DNA of 15,407 nucleotides from an uncultured Lachnospiraceae bacterium. Lineage in GTDB: Bacteria; Bacillota; Clostridia; Lachnospirales; Lachnospiraceae. The notes beneath the pieces are model-generated. The model was not told the DNA's origin. It made no database searches and saw only the letters and a program-made list of their open reading frames with translations. This document shows, one piece after another, positions 12,994 through 15,407 of this stretch. The stretch spans positions 1 to 15,407 of the forward strand of contig CAKQXY010000068.1 of NCBI GenBank assembly GCA_934292725.1, read 5' to 3'. The position numbers were made by a program, and so were the translations under genes. Numbering within the stretch: position 1 is the first letter of the stretch; each line of letters starts with the position of its first letter.

Positions 12994-14544
12994 AAAAACC
13001 GAACTAGGCTCTGTTTTATTAAGCGCTACTACTGCCTTGAAAAGATCACCGTCCGTTACAAGATGAAGTGATCCATTCTGCAGTCTCATCAGGCTCTGCG
13101 CAATTGAAAGTCCAAGACCATTTCCGCTTGTGCTTCTGGAATTATCGCCTCTTTTAAAGCGCTCAAACAACTCATCTTCTGATAGATTGAGTTGATTTTT
13201 CGAAATGTTTTTCAGCGTAATCTCTACCTGATCGTGCTCTTTCACAGCCACGTCCATGTAGACGCGTGTATTTTCAAGTGCATATTTACAAATATTGCCA
13301 AGTAAATTATCGAAAACACGCCACAGCTGGCTTCCATCTGCCATAACGAAGATTTCCTCCGGTGACGGCGATGTGATCAGCGTCAAATTTTGTTCAGCCA
13401 GGCGCTGCTCATACTCACCTGATATCTGCGCCAGTAATACATTTAAATTACACGGTTTTAGCTCAACATGAATATTTCCGGTGGCTGCCTTTGACGCTTC
13501 GATCAGATTTTCAATCAGACGCTTTAATTTCTGCGACTGTTTTCCAAGCACCTGTGCGTATTCCTGAATACTTGGATTGTCCGTCTTTTCCTTGCTGATT
13601 AGATCCGCATAATTGATAATGGAAGTAAGCGGTGTCTTGATGTCATGGGAGACATTTGTGATCAGTTCGGTACGAAGTCTCTCACTCTTTAATCGCTCCT
13701 CGACCGCCTTATTGACCCCCTCACCGATGCGGTTCAAATCTTCTCCATGTTCTCTTAACGCACCAACCATATGGCTTGTATCCACACGATACCCATCGAG
13801 TCCATCGCGAAGTGCCTCACCTGCAATTTTTAACTTATGGAAACACCAGCAAAGATACCAGAATGCGCATGGAATCAAAATGGCAAGCGCCCCACAGAGG
13901 AAAAGACGAAAGGTGGATCCCATTGTCCCCCAGTAAAAAACATCTCCACGTCCACTTGCAATTAAAATGACGATAAAGAGGAACAATAACACACTGACAA
14001 TGCTGCATCCCACCATAAATGGAATGACGATTCCTGCCTTTTGTGCCGCCGTATGTACCTTCTCATAGAGGGAGCCTCTTGTAAGAAGTCCCCTGTCCTT
14101 TCGCTGAACAATATTCTCACAAAAATGCATTAACACAGCTGCACCGAGCATTCCAATATATGCATACTCTCCTAAACTGATTGACATGCAAAGAAGAAAC
14201 ATTTCTGCCACAAAATAAATCGCAGTGCAAATTTCAATTGGCATACCATACAGGCCATTTGGATGCTTCAACTCCTTTTTTGACTTTCTATGAGCGCGGC
14301 TTATAATAATTTTTGCTCCCTGATAAAAGAAAAATGCACATACAAGTACACACAAAAAAGCAGATGCCACACCACCAAAATTACCAAGTCCATAATAGCG
14401 CATCATATCCAACTGATACAACAGCTCACGAACAAACATAAGCGCACAAAAGCCCATTACCATGCACATCAAATAGGCTCCTATGTAAGCTGGAAACGTC
14501 GCGGCCAGTTTTTCTGGCTTTAATTTTTCTTTTAATTTTCCCAT
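12991..14544 (-). CDS. Membrane sensor histidine kinase (system 2)
   Basis: This 517-residue kinase has about six membrane segments (near 17-38, 57-80, 103-122, 126-141, 171-196 and 212-234) with only short outside loops. A linker region of about 60 residues leads to HisKA, with H300 in NVSHDIKTPLTSIINY. The HATPase domain has an N box at about 408-422 (WRVFDNLLGNICKYA) and the G box SGNGLGLSIAQSL (473-485). It lacks a large extracellular sensor domain, so it may sense the membrane or a partner protein. The start at 14544 has AAAGGAG five bases upstream; an in-frame upstream start would run into the preceding regulator gene. It follows its response regulator by 22 bases. The final codons run into a transposon-end remnant. 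Confidence 0.93.
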   Translation of the reverse strand: MGKLKEKLKPEKLAATFPAYIGAYLMCMVMGFCALMFVRELLYQLDMMRYYGLGNFGGVASAFLCVLVCAFFFYQGAKIIISRAHRKSKKELKHPNGLYGMPIEICTAIYFVAEMFLLCMSISLGEYAYIGMLGAAVLMHFCENIVQRKDRGLLTRGSLYEKVHTAAQKAGIVIPFMVGCSIVSVLLFLFIVILIASGRGDVFYWGTMGSTFRLFLCGALAILIPCAFWYLCWCFHKLKIAGEALRDGLDGYRVDTSHMVGALREHGEDLNRIGEGVNKAVEERLKSERLRTELITNVSHDIKTPLTSIINYADLISKEKTDNPSIQEYAQVLGKQSQKLKRLIENLIEASKAATGNIHVELKPCNLNVLLAQISGEYEQRLAEQNLTLITSPSPEEIFVMADGSQLWRVFDNLLGNICKYALENTRVYMDVAVKEHDQVEITLKNISKNQLNLSEDELFERFKRGDNSRSTSGNGLGLSIAQSLMRLQNGSLHLVTDGDLFKAVVALNKTEPSSVF

Positions 14545-14566
14545 AAATACTCCTTTCCTGCAAAAT

Positions 14567-15316
14567 TTACTCAAACTTATATCCCTGTCCCCAGACAACC
14601 TTAAAGTGTCTCGGATCTGATGGCTCTATCTCAAGTTTTTCTCGCAAGTGGCGAATATGTACAGCTACAGTTCCCTCGCTTCCTATCGGCGTGTCCTTCC
14701 ACACCTCGCTGTAAATTTGTCTTGGTGAAAAGACCTGCTTGGGATGAGACATTAAAAATTTTAAGATCTCGTATTCAGTTGGAGTGAGTGATACTTCTTC
14801 GCCATCCATTGTGACCTGCTTTGTGCGATCATCAAGCGTCACACCTCCACAGCTAAGCACTTCTTTTTTGTTGCTGTCTTCGCTGCCTCCCAACTTATTA
14901 TATCTGCGAAGCTGAGAACGCACTCTCGCAAGCACCTCAATTGGATTAAATGGTTTTGTAATATAATCATCTGCACCTACATCAAGGCCTAGCACCTTAT
15001 CAGCGTCTTCACTTTTTGCTGTAATTAAAATGACTGGCACATTGCTGACTTCTCTGATTGCGCGAAGTGCCGTGATTCCATCCATCTCTGGCATCATCAC
15101 ATCCAAAAGGACAAGTGAGATATCACCTTTTTTTACATAGTCAAGTGCTTCTCTTCCTGTGTAAGCACTGAGAAGTTCATAGTTTCTGTTCGACAAGTAA
15201 ATCTGAAGTGCCCTGACAATATCCTTATCGTCATCGCATATTACGATCTTGTCGATTTTTTCAGCAGAAGTTGCTGTTTCTTTTTTCTCTATATTAACGT
15301 TATTATTCATACTCAT
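14567..15316 (-). CDS. OmpR/PhoB-family response regulator (system 2)
   Basis: This 249-residue regulator has an N-terminal extension of about 20 residues. The receiver domain (about 22-135) has the acidic pocket CDDD (28-30), phospho-acceptor D72 in LVLLDVMMPEMDG, T99 and K121 in DDYITKPFNP. The winged helix (about 150-249) has LTPTEYEILKFL and GTVAVHIRHLREKLE. It precedes the kinase by 22 bases, so it should be its partner. The start at 15316 has AAAGGG ten bases upstream, a slightly long spacing; the ATG two codons later (15310) is an alternative. It is clearly related to the system 1 regulator but differs in its N-terminal tail and linker. Confidence 0.95.
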   Translation of the reverse strand: MSMNNNVNIEKKETATSAEKIDKIVICDDDKDIVRALQIYLSNRNYELLSAYTGREALDYVKKGDISLVLLDVMMPEMDGITALRAIREVSNVPVILITAKSEDADKVLGLDVGADDYITKPFNPIEVLARVRSQLRRYNKLGGSEDSNKKEVLSCGGVTLDDRTKQVTMDGEEVSLTPTEYEILKFLMSHPKQVFSPRQIYSEVWKDTPIGSEGTVAVHIRHLREKLEIEPSDPRHFKVVWGQGYKFE

Positions 15317-15347
15317 TTTTTCAGTGCCCTTTCTCTTTTCTGTCCAT

Positions 15348-15376
15348 AGTATACAATCTTTTAGTTTAAGAATAAA
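15348..15376 (-). promoter_or_regulatory. Promoter of the second two-component operon
   Basis: On the minus strand TATACT (15348-15353) is a strong -10 about 30 bases before the start codon. The hexamer 17 bp upstream is TTTATT (15371-15376), a weak -35. GTTTAAGAA on the plus strand overlaps it (15364-15372) and recurs at 15398-15406, a possible operator pair, perhaps for autoregulation. Confidence 0.5.
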
Positions 15377-15407
15377 CAGGGAAAATCTTTAAATTTTGTT
15401 TAAGAAG

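Overview
The window looks like chromosomal DNA of a low-to-mid GC Gram-positive gut anaerobe, most likely a member of the Lachnospiraceae. The reasons are the AGGAGG-type ribosome binding sites, the GH42 beta-galactosidase, the oxygen-scavenging A-type flavoprotein, the VanRS-like two-component systems and the intergenic hairpin repeats. The family-level placement is inference, not proven by the sequence.

Left part (1-9469), all genes on the minus strand. Read in their own direction they are deoB (phosphopentomutase), an inserted IscB element, dbpA (DEAD-box RNA helicase), a GH42 beta-galactosidase that overlaps dbpA by an ATGA junction, lysC (aspartate kinase) and fprA (flavodiiron protein). 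A bidirectional terminator hairpin follows fprA. At the extreme left edge is a piece that resembles the 5' part of a group II intron. The beta-galactosidase/lysC gap (2595-2854) is packed with four consecutive stem-loops, and the first of these recurs between lysC and fprA.

The most interesting locus is 6360-8245. It holds an intact-looking IscB (RuvC split by an HNH, with PLMP/RRXRR N-terminus), the ancestor-type relative of Cas9. Upstream of it lie about 370 nt of highly structured non-coding sequence that fits an omega (HEARO-class) RNA. The two ends of the element carry matching 30-nt hairpins, with the same bulge position and compensated base pairs, like the subterminal hairpins of IS200/IS605 elements. 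No transposase is present. The element sits directly in front of the dbpA start codon, apparently splitting the native leader.

Right part (9470-15407). A divergent promoter region separates deoB from a response regulator/histidine kinase pair on the plus strand, followed by a membrane acyltransferase. This acyltransferase converges on a second histidine kinase/response regulator pair on the minus strand. An 11-bp direct repeat array lies just upstream of the acyltransferase and is a candidate regulator-binding site. The convergent 3' ends of the acyltransferase and second kinase meet at a hairpin typical of the right end of a TnpB/IS605-type element; it supplies the stop codons of both genes and looks like a transposon scar.
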